Positions 35,301 through 46,645 of a DNA stretch of 64,000 nt are shown here, piece by piece. The position numbers and the translations under genes are program-made. Every line of letters starts with the position of its first letter. The first letter of the stretch is position 1. The notes beneath the pieces are model-generated. The model searched no databases. It was not told the origin of the DNA and was given only the letters and a program-made list of their open reading frames with translations. Source of the stretch: Theristus sp. LFF4_11. Its lineage: Eukaryota; Nematoda; Chromadorea; Monhysterida; Xyalidae. The stretch spans positions 19,758-83,757 of the forward strand of contig JASANC010005666.1 in NCBI GenBank assembly GCA_030248135.1, written 5' to 3'.

Positions 35301-38300
35301 ACTTTGAGGGCTGTGCACCACTTTGAGGGCTGTGCACTACTTTGAGGGCTGTGCACTACTTTGAGGGCTGTGCACCACTTTGAGGGCTGTGCACTACTTT
35401 GAGGGCTGTGCACCACTTTGAGGGCTGTGCACTACTTTGAGGGCTGTGCACCACTTTGAGGGCTGTGCACTACTTTGAGGGCTGTGCACCACTTTGAGGG
35501 CTGTGCACTACTTTGAGGGCTGTGCACCACTTTGAGGGCTGTGCACCACTTTGAGGGCTGTGCACTACTTTGAGGGCTGTGCACTACTTTGAGGGCTGTG
35601 CACCACTTTGAGGGCTGTGCACTACTTTGAGGGCTGTGCACTACTTTGAGGGCTGTGCACTACTTTGAGGGCTGTACACCACTTTGAGGGCTGTGCACAT
35701 TTGCAAGGCAGCCGGTGCGATGACGCCTTGCGTTGTAGCCTGCCGCATGCGACGCCTCCACGACCGACGTCATGCTGGGCACCGTGCTGCACACGGCGCT
35801 GCCGATCTCGTGCTGTATGCTCGCTTCGGCCTTGCTGGTGCATCTGCCGACCAAGTACCCGTTCAATCTGGCCACGGTGATGGCGTAGTGAGTTTTTTGG
35901 CGGGACGCTCTCACACCGACGTTTTTTTTTGTTTTTGTGTGTCCATTTTTAACATGGGCATGGTGATGTAACGGTTGTTCAGCGAGTACAGTAGGTTTTA
36001 ACTGATTTTAACCAACCTGCCATTTCGCAGAAATAGAGAGCGAACGAAGAAAGAACGGGATCGGATTTTTGCCAAGAAAACGCATTTAGCCACAAATACT
36101 GGTGTTTGATTTCAACCATACCCGATACCATTCGTTATTCTCAGAATTGTAATGCAAAGAGTGTCGAATGCGGTGTATTATTTCTCAACACCGTATTATT
36201 AATCACCGGTTAACAAGAAGCACACTTTTTGAAAAAAACGGTTTGCCACGCAGCTGGCAGCGCGCTGTGCTCGACGACGCCATCAAACACACTGGCTTGG
36301 CGGGTGAGTCCGAATTGGACACGTTTGCAGCGGTGATCGTCGCATTGCTGGTGATCGTGTTGGTTGGCTGTGTCACGCTGGTGCTGCTGTTGTTGTTGCG
36401 ATACGACTGTTTTCGAGTGCGGCTTTTTTGTTGTTGGGATTTTTAGGCGATGTTTTTCAGCCAGGGCTGACCCAGAGACGCGTACAGAACGCCATTGAGT
36501 AGGGCGCCCATCGAGTTTTCTGTCATTAAGTGCCTATACATCCCTCGGCGGGGCTCGATCCCCCGAGTGCACAGACAAGAGTCTGACGCACTACCACCAG
36601 GCCACGAGCGGTGACAATTTGCAATTTTTCTTGGTTTCGTATCACTTTTGATTCCAATACAATCAAGATGGTTTGGTTGGCGTTTTTTGTTTCGAAGTTC
36701 CTGTCTTAGTACTCGGCGGTTGTTTCAAAATTGACCAAAATTTCACACGAGCGAATTCGACGGCACAACAAAGCGCCGCAAACCGCAACTGCGATTTTGT
36801 AAAAGTTATCCACGTAAACGTTCGACAGTTTTTCTGTTTTCCGTTTCAGTTCATCCGCCTGTGGGTGTACGCAGCAATGGCGACGATCACCTGCTGTGCC
36901 GCACTGACGCTTTGCTGGTTCGGAGTTGTTTGTTTGTTGTTGAAATAAAAAAAACCAAAGCTAGCACCGTAGTTTTGAAGAATAAACTCGCATGTGCTGT
37001 GTGGCCCGTGTGTACTGTAAGACCCTGTAGTTTCCAGGCATAAGCGGTATTCACGACGCAGTATTTAGTGACACGTAACTGTGTTAAAACATAGCCACGC
37101 GATCACTAAATACCGCTTCATGAATGCCCCTTTATTGCGGTGAAACCGAGTCGAATATTTTGGCGCGTTCACTGTGATAGTGTTTACTCAGTTTCAATCC
37201 AATGTCGGCCAAACCAAGCCGCTCATTCCAATTCCGTGTGTCAGGCTGATTGCGATCGAAGCAAACGTCGCCGTCGACCTATTCACCGTTGCTTTACTGT
37301 GCTACAATTGCGCTGCACTGGCCGTGATCACGATCGCATTGGAAACGCCGTTCAAAGTTGTGCGAAATGTTGGTTCGGCCGATTTACGAGATGCTTTTTT
37401 TTGGTTTTGTTTTAGACATGAACCGCTACCGTCCTGTGATCAGACTGGATTCGCTGCATTGGAATGAGAAACCCATGATCAAATCAAATCGGACGCACTG
37501 AAAGAGTGAAGTCAATTAGCAATTACTTGTATACCCGTGCTGAAAAGTGTGCACACGTTGTACCCGTGCTTTAATGTTGTGTTGCGCAAACCCGTGCTAC
37601 CCGCGCTGGGGGGTTTCATTGCATACTGCTGAGCGTTGTCATGCTGAGAATTTGTGCACATGCCTGTACCCGTGCCATAGGGTCTCGTTGCGTACCCGTG
37701 CCGACAGCAAAATGCTCAATTGTGTAATAGCCGACCTGCCCAACTGCAGGTGATCTTCGTGTCGAACTGTGCGATTTTGTCGGCGTTGCTCGCGCGATTG
37801 CTGTCGTTCACGAGCGTTTGGCTGATCATGGCGCTCGCGAGCATCTGGGGTAACGATTTTTACTTTTTTTCTACTGTTTTATATTAAAATTTTTGTTTTG
37901 TTTGGTCCACAGTCAAACTGTAGAACATTGGCGATTTGTGCGTTCCTTTTTGCTTTTGAATCTGTCCATGCTGGTTGGCTGCGTCGAGCTCGGCCGGACC
38001 AATCGGTGAGCCGAAATTAGAAAAAAAACAGTCAATCAATCAGCTCATCGTTCATGATTTATAGCTATCGAGAGAGAAAAAGTGAAAAAATCATTGCGGA
38101 AAAAAGGAATCACAGCGTTTTTTTTCTCGATTTTCAGACATCTTCTCCGTTCTGGCGCCATGCGGCCCGCTGCGTTTGCTCGTCGAGAAAGCGGACAACA
38201 TGGAGGACATGCGTCGATTGGCGCCCGCAATCGTCTTTGGTTCGATTGGTGGCCTTTCGGGAGAACTTTTTTTTGAGTTTGAGAGACGAAATTTTTTGGT

Positions 38301-40299
38301 GTTGGAAATCTGTTGTCCCGTTCACGGCTTGATTCGGATTCGGTTTGATGTGTTGATTCATCATTATTCATGGTGGATTGGATGTATTGAACTTTGTGCG
38401 TGACTGGTCGGTCGACACAGAACTTGGTGCACTCGACCTACCAATCAAAGCGGTTCGAATGATTTCAATCCACCCAATCAGCTAGCTGCACACACCAAAT
38501 GTTTTACGCGCAGCAGGTTGCATGATGAAAGGAGAACGGAAGACCACTGGCAAAAACCGCTCAGCGAAGTCGACAACAACGAAATCGTCGAAGACAATGG
38601 CCGATACGAGCACCAGTGTAACATGCGCCGCTTCTGGCTCGTCACGCGTTTCAATCAATCGGAATGCGAAACGCTCAAAACAGCTGTTGCTTACCAAAAC
38701 AGCCAATGCGCCACCTGGTATATCGCTATTGGTTTTTTTGTTGTTGAAATTTTCTTTGGTTTCTTTGCCGTGTGAGAATTCTTCTTTGTATGATTGCCGG
38801 ATTTTGTAACGAATTCAGCTGGTGGAGCGATGTTTTGACCCAGTTCACCGGTTTTGACCAATCAGCACACTTGATTAGGGGTGTCCAGCCAGTTCGAGTT
38901 CTCGCATTCAGGAGGTGATCGAAAAAAACATATCCCTCACTTGTGGCCTTACTAACGCGAGAAAAAAACCAAAAAAAAATCGGTGCGACTCCGCACTGAA
39001 CAGCAAGAATAACATCGTAGTCAATCAACCTGTTCGCACACGAAATGCATTCAGGGGCATTCATGAAGTTGTATTTAATGACCGCGTAACTATATGTTTT
39101 AACACAGCTACGTGTGCACCAAATGCTGCTTCATGAATGCCGCTTTAGTAAAATTCGGAACGCGGTTCTCGAAATGCGCGCAGGCTGTCATCAGCTGCCT
39201 TTCATCTGTCAGTCGGACGCGGCGACACAGGCCTCTGATGTGTCCGACGATGAGTACAAAGACGCTCGATCACTCGAGCACATCAGTGCGGCACACTCTG
39301 TCAGTACGGTGATCAGCGATGATACATGTGAGCGGTTCGGTTTTTTGTTGTTGTTTTTTTTCTGAACTTTCGGGTGGATCACAACTGGTGAGACGACAAC
39401 ACCAACAATTGGCCAGTTTGCTTTTTAGCCGCTAAAATGCCGGATTCGGACAATGGCTATCATGTCATTCTTCTTTGCCCTTGAAAAACCAAATACAACA
39501 CGCTAATTGGCTGCATTGTCAGCCACGCCAATGAGATCGAGAGAAACGAATGCAGCCAGTCAGCGGCGCGCTGCATACGGATGATGGATAACTTCGGTGA
39601 GTTTTCTCTTAAATTGTGTGTCCTCCAGCGGATTCGATCCACGTCGGCATGGGTGATTTCATGTTCCTGTCGATGTTGGTCGCGTCCACGGCGTACAACG
39701 GCGCCTACACGCTGTCACCCCTGGTCGCTTATTGCGCCGTGTCTGCCGTAAGCGAGAAGTCATTCAGTCGGTTTTTTTTAATTTTTGGTATTTCGCGAAA
39801 CGCAGGAAATCTTGTGAAACTCAAGCTCCGTTCAGCACACGTATACGGAGACGGGATGATATGAATCAAAGAAAGGCCTGTAATCGAAAACTAAATTGAA
39901 ACAGCGTTCTTTTTGTTTTTTTTTAATTTCTGGATGGTTCACGTGTACAAAAGGGCACTTTTGCACTTCAATGATTTCAGTCGAATGTTGCACAGTGATA
40001 AACAACCAAAACACACACACGCATGCGCTAGTGCACGCATGTCTGCTGGTGTGTTTGTTTGTGACTGGGCAACATTATGAAAGAACGTTGAAAGTGCATG
40101 GTCTTCAGACAATGACCATCATGATGAAAAAGTGAGTTTTCAGGGTCTGGTCGTAACACTTCGAATCGCTCTATCCACCGACGTCGCCGTACCCGCGTTG
40201 CCAATTTCGTTTCTGCTTTGTGTCGCTATCTATTTTCTATCGGAGTTTGTTGCTATCGATTATGTGCTGTGTAATTCGGTGCGCCAAATTATGCTTTGA
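32368..40299 (+). CDS. PSEN: Presenilin-family aspartyl protease, 11 exons, 518 aa (model)
   Basis: Presenilin is the catalytic subunit of gamma-secretase, a multi-pass intramembrane protease. Exons: 32368-32547, 35739-35887, 36254-36416, 36850-36927, 37192-37356, 37750-37849, 38138-38239, 38517-38717, 39184-39327, 39629-39747, 40144-40299; all phases close. A Ser/Gln-rich N-terminus precedes TM1 (DVMLGTVLHTALPISCCM). ANVAVDLFTVALLCYN matches the family's NVAVDYITVALLIWN. The first catalytic Asp, D279, is built across an intron and lies in SIWDIFSVLAPCGPLRLLVE; the usual YD is WD here. A Ser/Thr/Lys-rich loop (exons 8-9) follows. The second Asp, D437, lies in HVGMGDFMF (GxGD). PALP is at 484-487, and the protein ends about 30 residues later. 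Human PSEN1 is 467 aa. Intron 1 is 3.2 kb, nearly all 19-bp satellite. The 60-codon first exon is assigned by phase and composition only. Confidence 0.93.
32662..32755. repeat. Dispersed repeat CCCGTGCGACGGT...GCGCAGCCC, copy 2, abutting the satellite
   Basis: CCCGTGCGACGGTATGCGGT and GCGCAGCCCTCAAAAGCGG match 10373-10500. The reverse complement of its GCGCAGCCCTCAAA is nearly the core of the 19-bp unit that follows. It lies in presenilin intron 1. Confidence 0.7.
32756..35699. repeat. 19-bp satellite array, about 155 units
   Basis: The unit is TTTGAGGGCTGTACACCAC or TTTGAGGGCTGTGCACTAC, repeated without a break for about 2.94 kb. Three main forms differ at two sites (TACACCAC, GCACTAC, GCACCAC). 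Rare variants include CACATTGAG (33572, 33610, 33741, 33857) and GAGGCCTG (34606). The minus strand has long fortuitous open frames (HSPQS, KWCTALKVV) because most units lack stop codons in that direction. It ends about 40 bases before presenilin exon 2. Confidence 0.98.
36428..36617 (-). repeat. tRNA-derived SINE, copy 5 (full length)
   Basis: It runs from TTGTTGTTGGGATTTTTAGG (tail) to CACTACCACCAGGCCACGAG and CGGTGACAATTT (head). It lies antisense in presenilin intron 3. Confidence 0.92.
37037..37131. mobile_element. 85-bp palindromic MITE, copy 1
   Basis: GTATTCACGACGCAGTATTT, GTTAAAACATAGC and CTTCATGAATGCCCC form a near-complete hairpin. It lies in a presenilin intron. Confidence 0.85.
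37530..37700. repeat. Scattered ACCCGTGC direct repeats
   Basis: TACCCGTGC occurs five or more times at irregular spacing of 20-60 bases in a presenilin intron. It is a loose cluster, not a strict tandem array. Confidence 0.55.
39050..39147. mobile_element. 85-bp palindromic MITE, copy 2
   Basis: GGGGCATTCATGAAGTTGTA at the left and GCTTCATGAATGCCGCTTTA at the right, with the TATGTTTTAACACAGCTACG centre. It lies in a presenilin intron just before exon 9. Confidence 0.85.
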
Positions 40300-43200
40300 C
40301 GGTTGCATCTTGTGTTCCAGCTCGAAAACAACGGTTTTGATATTGTTTGCTCAATTTCGCTCTGGTCTTTGGTCCCGTTTTTTTCTGGTCGCTGTTCGTT
40401 ATCTTATCTTTTTTTCACAAAACTGCTTTTTTATTGCCCGTTCAACTCAGTGCCTCCTCTCTGGTAGTATCGTTTTAATGGTTTTTTTTTCAGAACATTC
40501 GTTCTTGAATGCGTGAATGTGAAACAAATGTTTATTTTGCGGACCTGACTACAGCGGTCTTTTATGGTGTGTTTGTCTGAGCGTTCACTATGCTGGTTTT
40601 TTAGTTGTCGTTGTTGTTGTCGTGCTTGGTCATTTCTTCTGCTGTCTGGTTTCAGCTAGGCCATCGGATAGTTCATGTCCGCATTTGAACGTCGATCCTC
40701 GCATTTGAATGCACACAATTCGATCTGTTTGCCAATTGCCGTTTTTCATCGTATAAACCTACAGCTGATACTCGCGTTCTATCGCCGTGTCTACAGTGCA
40801 ATCAAAGAGGGCAAAAGTTCAGCCAAATGCGAGCGCACGTCACACTAAACTTCAGAGACATTGAAGCGTAATTTGCCCTTACTGCGCGCACGCTGTGTGT
40901 GGGCTGCTGACTCGTGTGCATGCTGCTTCATGTCCTGAACGGACGTGAAGAAATTTCGAAATTATGCATGCCACTCTTTTAACGGCTTGATCTGGCGCTG
41001 CGCGACACACCGCGCGGGCTGCACTAATCCCCGTCGGAATGCTCGTTAGGGCGCGAATTTGCGCTTGCTTCCATCATTCAGTTGCAGAAAAAATGAGAAA
41101 AAAGTGTTGTAGTTCACGATCACGCCGATGATTATTTGCCAGCTGCTGCACGGTATATACACTAGCTTTAGCTTGTTTGAAAAGCCGACAATGCCTGTCG
41201 GATGCTAGTTAGCGTTTTTTCCCTTAAAAAACTCGTTTCTGAATTGCTGATGCTAATATGGACGGGAAATCGAAATGTGTGTGGCATTGACTAGACGATT
41301 TTTACGCTCTTTATTCGTTTCAATGCCACTGGCGTTGATCTCACGTGACAGTATGGAGCCGTTCACTTTTTTTTCCAAAGGTTCATTCTGTCATCCGGTC
41401 CGCTTACCACCCAGCCGTTGTTCCGCTGTGCAGGATGGAATTGAATAAAGTCACTAATCTGTGTCCTTTGCTTATTTTAATTCACTTTGTTTGAACACAA
41501 TTTTTTAGGCTGCCGATAAATTTATAACTTTCAGAGCTGGTGATTGGTCATTTGGATGTTTTGATTAGTATTTGAACACACATCAGTTGCGTGTTACCTC
41601 TGACTTGACTACTCGGAAAGGCTGAGCACACTTTTTCACAGGCTAGCGATTTTTAATTTGAATTTGCAGCACTGGTTGGTTGGTGCTGTCTAACGGAGTG
41701 CACCAAGTGCACCCAATCAGTGTGTGGTTTGCTTTGTAATTGAACACAACAACAAATGTGTCGTCATTTTGACTAGACTGTCTGTTTCTCTGAAACGAGC
41801 AGGTAAATCGTGTTCCATCCAGTTATATCTGATTCACTAACCACGTTTATGAACCGGCATTGCGCTCCACCGCATGTGCGAGTGTTCTAATTTCATCGTC
41901 ATCGAACTCGTTTGTGTGCACTGCTTTGCCTGCGTCCACCTTCCCCGGCGAGTTAGTGTCAGCACGGCCACACATTATCAATCACATGAAAACGTGTCCC
42001 GGCCGCTCTGAAAATAAGCTATAGCTACTCAGACCATCCATAAAGAGACGCTGGATAATGCTGACTGACAACGCCCATGTTTATTTGTTCACTTCTTGCT
42101 CGTGGCCACGCAGTTGAATGCGTTTTCTCTGAGCTACTACTACCGTGCCAGCCATAATTAATGTCGAACTTAAGGGCATTCATGAAGCAGTATTTAGTTA
42201 CCGCGTAGCGATGTTTTAACACGGTTTAATCCCGCCTCCTCCTATACTTTGTGCGAGGTGAAACTGTGAGCTGAGTTAAATGGCACTAACTATGGCTGGT
42301 ACTGTATGTCAGCCAATTTCGGTCGTACAACGAATTGAGCTTAACCGTTTTTACTATTGCCTGATTGTAAGGAACAGTTCCATGCGATTGGTCTTCGGTT
42401 AAAGATCGAACGCCGTCGGTTACAGATCGTCTTGAGTGCACCCACACTGTGCCGGAGGCATGGCATTTGACAGCACAGTGCAACTCGATAACATATCCAA
42501 CTTTGTGATTGGTTGGTGATCGCGTGATGCATGTATTCTGTGCAAACGAAACACACATGCAAACGTTTCGCCAGGTTAGCTGTATAATGCGTCTGTTGCG
42601 CGTTGCAAAATGAAGATGTAAATCTTTTTTTCAAGAAGCTCTATTTGTGTTTGTCCAACTAAGTAGCTTGTTTTTAAGTAGCGGAGGCTCAAGAACGTCA
42701 TGAGCATAGTGCAGGCCTAACGAACGCACACGCGTGACATACGCACATACAATATGTATGTGCCTCTGGCTAGAATGGGTAGACGGTTAGCTTGAGCCAC
42801 ACGGCACAAGAAAATACCTAGGCTAAGCCTCGAATATACAAAGACAATGTATATAATATAGCGTTTGTAGACCGAAAGTCAGTGCAACTTAACTATTCAA
42901 TAAACGGATTTGAGGCTTCAATTTACTGTTATGAATTAAGCTGCGGTTGTTGGGTGTGGATGGTTATGCGAACTGTGCTAGTAGTATATGTTGCCTGACG
43001 CACAGCACGACTGTGACGAAACGAAAATGAGATAACAGCACATGGCCCATCGCTTGTTCATACGACGACGACGACGCACATCGGCAATGGCTTGCGTATA
43101 TTTCACATGAATAACACATTGAAACTTTCTTCTTCGGCATTCAGCCACGCAAGAATGAATGTTTGTATACGCCAAGGCAATATAACACTCGCGCTCTTTT

Positions 43201-45634
43201 TCTCTCGCTGTGATCCCCGTATTCATTTCAAGTTTTGCGCCCTCCAAGTAATACACACAAAATAAAATATGCATTCTGGCATGTACATGTATACACATTC
43301 CACTTAAGCGCGCGCGGCAAAATCTCCCGCAAAGCTGGTCGATACAAGCTTCTGTTTTCACAAGAGGGTGTGAATTAGCTAAAATGAAAACACACGGATC
43401 AGGTTTCACATTGTTTCTCTCATTCACGCTCTGTGTGGTACATGTGTGTGCGTGTGTGTTTGTTGATGAGAGACTGATATGTGAAAGAATAGCTACAGGA
43501 GCGCCGGTCCGTAATCAGATATACGTTCGATATGTAATCTAATCCTCGAGATTCTTCCGTCGTCTGTAAGTCACTGCGCTGACGTTGCGCTTGGTCTAAT
43601 TGCATATCGCTTCTTTTTTCAGTGCGAGTATTTGCTTCTGAAACTATGACTTAAAAGATCCCGACTGTCAATGTGCGGCAATTAATTGGAACATTTTAAG
43701 GAATCCGATAAGTTTTCAGGGAAAACCGCATTACAACTTGCGGTCTCTTAGTGTCGGCGCCAAACGGCACCGCTACCGGCTTCTCGAAAAAAATGTTATT
43801 CGATCTTGTTCCCGCGTTTCTAATTCGCCCCCGTGGAGCCGGCATAAAGAAAACTGAACTCATCTCATGTATACGTATGTCTATATTGCACTCATTTGTA
43901 CGTGCCGTTTCGATAATGACGTTTTCGTCTTTGTCTGCCGCTCACGCGCGCGGAGAGAGCGAAGCAGAACACAAGAGAAACACTGAAAGTCATAAATGCA
44001 TAAGTGCACTGTAAGTGCAATGTGTTATGCGAAGACAAAACAAAAAAAAAGTAAACCGCCAGAGGAGAAATTTCCAAAGTGTTTCAGCAGTGGTGAACTC
44101 GACGGCGCACCAAATGAAAGCAGCTTAGCTACTTTGCCGAGCTGAGCAGCTTTTTCTCCTGGCTCTATAGGATTCACATGCGCGCAGCTGCAGCCATGTG
44201 CCGCCGTTTCCAGTGTTGTTTGTTTTTTTTGTTCGGCCGCTTTTTCTCATCATGTCTTGTGTGCCAGTTGTTTTTGTCCTCAGCCTCTGCCATGCAGCTT
44301 AAAGATGTATGTTGAGAGAAGAATACATTAGTTGTATGTCGTCAACAAGTAACACTCATGAGTACATGTTTTGGTGAAAATTTCAAAGAGACGAACCATT
44401 ATTGTTCGCCTGGCGAGTTTTTGGCGCTGCAAATTCTCTCCGCTGATCTTCAGCAAGCTCAAAATTGTTTATTATCGTCTTTATCTCTGGAAATTGTGGA
44501 CTCCAGGGGGCAATTTTGCAAACTACTAGCCAGGAAGACCGCAAACATGCTGATTTTCGCCTCTTTGACCGCAAATCATTCAGGTTCCTGGTTGACAAGC
44601 AAAATAAACGCCACCATTTGTTTCATTAAGTCGTTGAGAAAAAACGTCGTTGTGAGTCCGTGACACGGAAACAGGAGGAAATGTGCAAGTCACGCACGCT
44701 CCGCCCTCACATCCGTGGTGGATCCTTGGAATGTACAATTCCGTTCCAAGTGATACGCTTTTCTCCTTTATGGCTTCCTTCGTCAGAAATTGTAGCAAGT
44801 GTGCCTCGTTTATTACCATCTTTCCACGGTGGTTTTGCGATGAAACCCTAAAAACTGTAGCATTATCAAGTGAGTCGATCATATTGTGATTCGTTATGCA
44901 GCCACTTTCAAACGTTCTGTGATTTTCTGAAAAGATTACAACTTTTTCAATGAAGCCTTGTTGCTATGCATTGTTTTCAAATGCCAAATTGAACGGCAAC
45001 CCGAAGGTGTGTATCGGTTGATACATGTAATTAAGCAACCATTTGGCAACATGGGTGCGCACAACACAACTTCACCATGACCCATGTGACCGTGACGCTG
45101 TGATCGCTGCGCGATGGTTTCAGTGCTTATTATCTCTAAACCGAACACTCTGATGGGTATATGATTAGTCATAGATTGGTTTTGTCTCCACAGAGACACA
45201 TTCATTCAAATGAACACGTGCAAAACTGTTTCACTTGTTTGATGTTTGTGTGGGATCCGGATGTATGTATTCTGATCTGGCTGACTAGACTAGTCAGCCA
45301 AATGCATGCAATAAATGGGTTCCATCCTCCCCACTTTGCCCGTTTAACTGCTGTGGAATTTTTCGAAATTCAAATTCTCCATTTTAAGATACCACTTGGT
45401 GCTACTGCGAATCAAGAATAACTTATCAGTCGCAGTGAGCTATTTTCCGTTTTATTCGTATCAGCAGAAATTCATTTGAATACATTTTCGAAAACGGAAT
45501 AGTTTAAGGACTGATCGGAATGTTCACTAAATTTAAATAGATGGACCGTTCATAATATCATTGATAGGGCCATATTAGCTCATCCGAGAGAGAAAGAGAA
45601 AACCGAACTTTTTATTGTTGTTGGCTCTCATATT
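40300..45634. other. 5.3-kb region without recognised exons
   Basis: The presenilin 3' UTR starts here; AATAAA at about 41446 is a plausible polyadenylation signal, with another at about 42898. A truncated palindromic MITE lies at 42171-42232 and a degenerate CTGATTGGTTGG MITE arm at 42465-42560. Short TG-rich (43440-43470) and GACGAC (43060) runs occur. Open frames up to about 150 codons (for example minus 43427-42978) show no family motif and no splice context. Confidence 0.5.
42171..42232. mobile_element. 85-bp palindromic MITE, copy 3 (truncated)
   Basis: AAGGGCATTCATGAAGCAGT and TTTAGTTACCGCGTAGCG are followed by ATGTTTTAACACGG; the right arm is missing. Confidence 0.8.
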
Positions 45635-45748
45635 ATGGCCACGGGCGTACCTGATTTAAGCGATGGCCAATCAGCAACTCCTAGTATTTGCCTGGAGAAC
45701 GATGCCAGTGACACGTCGGACTTCGAGGATGCGCTCGACGTGTTTCCA
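45635..45748 (+). CDS. TTC39: Probable 5' exon of TTC39
   Basis: An ATG opens a 38-codon acidic and Ser/Thr-rich peptide ending SDTSDFEDALDVFP, followed by a GT donor (CCA|GTGTTG). Vertebrate TTC39 proteins have a comparable short acidic stretch (EDA..R.P-like) just before the first conserved helix, and the next exon downstream is TTC39. The donor is in phase 0, whereas the 46637 acceptor of the next exon would need two leftover bases, so either an exon is missing between them or translation starts at 46646. Confidence 0.55.
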
Positions 45749-45821
45749 GTGTTGGTTTTTTCTTCGTTTTTAGATTATTTCTATCTCTTTTATTTTTACT
45801 CAAACTTAGGCAGTGAAACTT

Positions 45822-45918
45822 AAGTGGCATTCATGAAGCAGCGTTTAGTGACGTGTAGCTATAGTACATTAAAATGGATACGCGTTGCCAAATACGGCTT
45901 CATGAATGTAGATTTATG
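45822..45918. mobile_element. 85-bp palindromic MITE, copy 4
   Basis: TTAAGTGGCATTCATGAAGC at the left and GGCTTCATGAATGTAGATTT at the right. Confidence 0.82.
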
Positions 45919-46010
45919 CAGTGTGAACATTGTGGCTTTTGAATCTGCCTGACGGATTTGCAGCATCGCGCTGGTTGGATCATTCAGTTGCACAGCTGAT
46001 TGTTTGCGAT

Positions 46011-46110
46011 TAAAGCGACATTCATGAAACAGTATTTAGTGACGCGTAGCTGTGTTAAAACATAGCTATGCAGTCACTAAATGTGTCTTCATGAATGCCC
46101 CATTACAGTT
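46011..46110. mobile_element. 85-bp palindromic MITE, copy 5
   Basis: GCGACATTCATGAAACAGTA, GTGTTAAAACATAGCTATGC and CTTCATGAATGCCCCATTA. The hairpin is nearly complete. Confidence 0.88.
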
Positions 46111-46522
46111 TGACTGCAAATGTTGCAAGCGTTCTTTGCCATTGAAATATTATCTATTTAGGGTCTTACTTAATATTAGAAACGTGGCAAAAATAAGCGA
46201 TTTTTCAGAGATGATTCGTGCAGCTAACTGCACTGGATTTGAATAACTTGAAGGAAAAATTGATTAATTTTGATTAATTTTTATAGCTTTGTTGTTAAAA
46301 ATGCCATTAAAGGCGATCAAGGAAAGCAGGCTCATTTTATTATTCTGGTTTCTGGTACACTAGAGAGCAGAGGAGCGTGTACTGTAGGTATTGACTAATT
46401 GAGTTTTCTCGGAAATTTCTAAACTGAAAATTGATTCTAACAATGAAACGTTTGAAAAAGAATCGTTAATGTGTTCATGTCTTCTATTATAGTTCGAGCG
46501 ATAAAATTCTAGAATTCTGAAG

Positions 46523-46618
46523 GCGCATTCATGTTGCAGTATTTATTAAGTGCCCGCGCAGCTATGTTTTAACATAGCTGTGCGGTCACTAAATACTGCA
46601 ACATGAATGCGCCCTAAC
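46523..46618. mobile_element. 85-bp palindromic MITE, copy 6
   Basis: GGCGCATTCATGTTGCAGTA at the left and CTGCAACATGAATGCGCCC at the right. Both arms share the same change (TTGCAG for AAGCAG), so the hairpin is preserved. It ends about 20 bases before the TTC39 exon acceptor. Confidence 0.88.
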
Positions 46619-46645
46619 TATTTGTTGTCGCACAGCTCACCGACC

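Noticed and set aside
24013..35699. Possible CRISPR array in the 19-bp repeat
   Set aside because: There are no spacers between units, and the genome is an intron-rich eukaryote.
32640..35843. Long minus-strand open frames (HSPQS / KWCTALKVV repeats) through the satellite
   Set aside because: They follow from a 19-bp unit that mostly lacks stop codons on that strand; all three frames cycle, and no start, splice or composition evidence supports a protein.
42978..43427. 149-codon minus-strand frame in the gene-poor region
   Set aside because: No family motif, no splice context and no composition shift; this length is expected by chance somewhere in 64 kb.
44580..44882. 100-codon minus-strand frame starting MIDSLDNATVFRV
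   Set aside because: It looked protein-like at first, but it has no recognisable domain or neighbouring exons, so I left it out.
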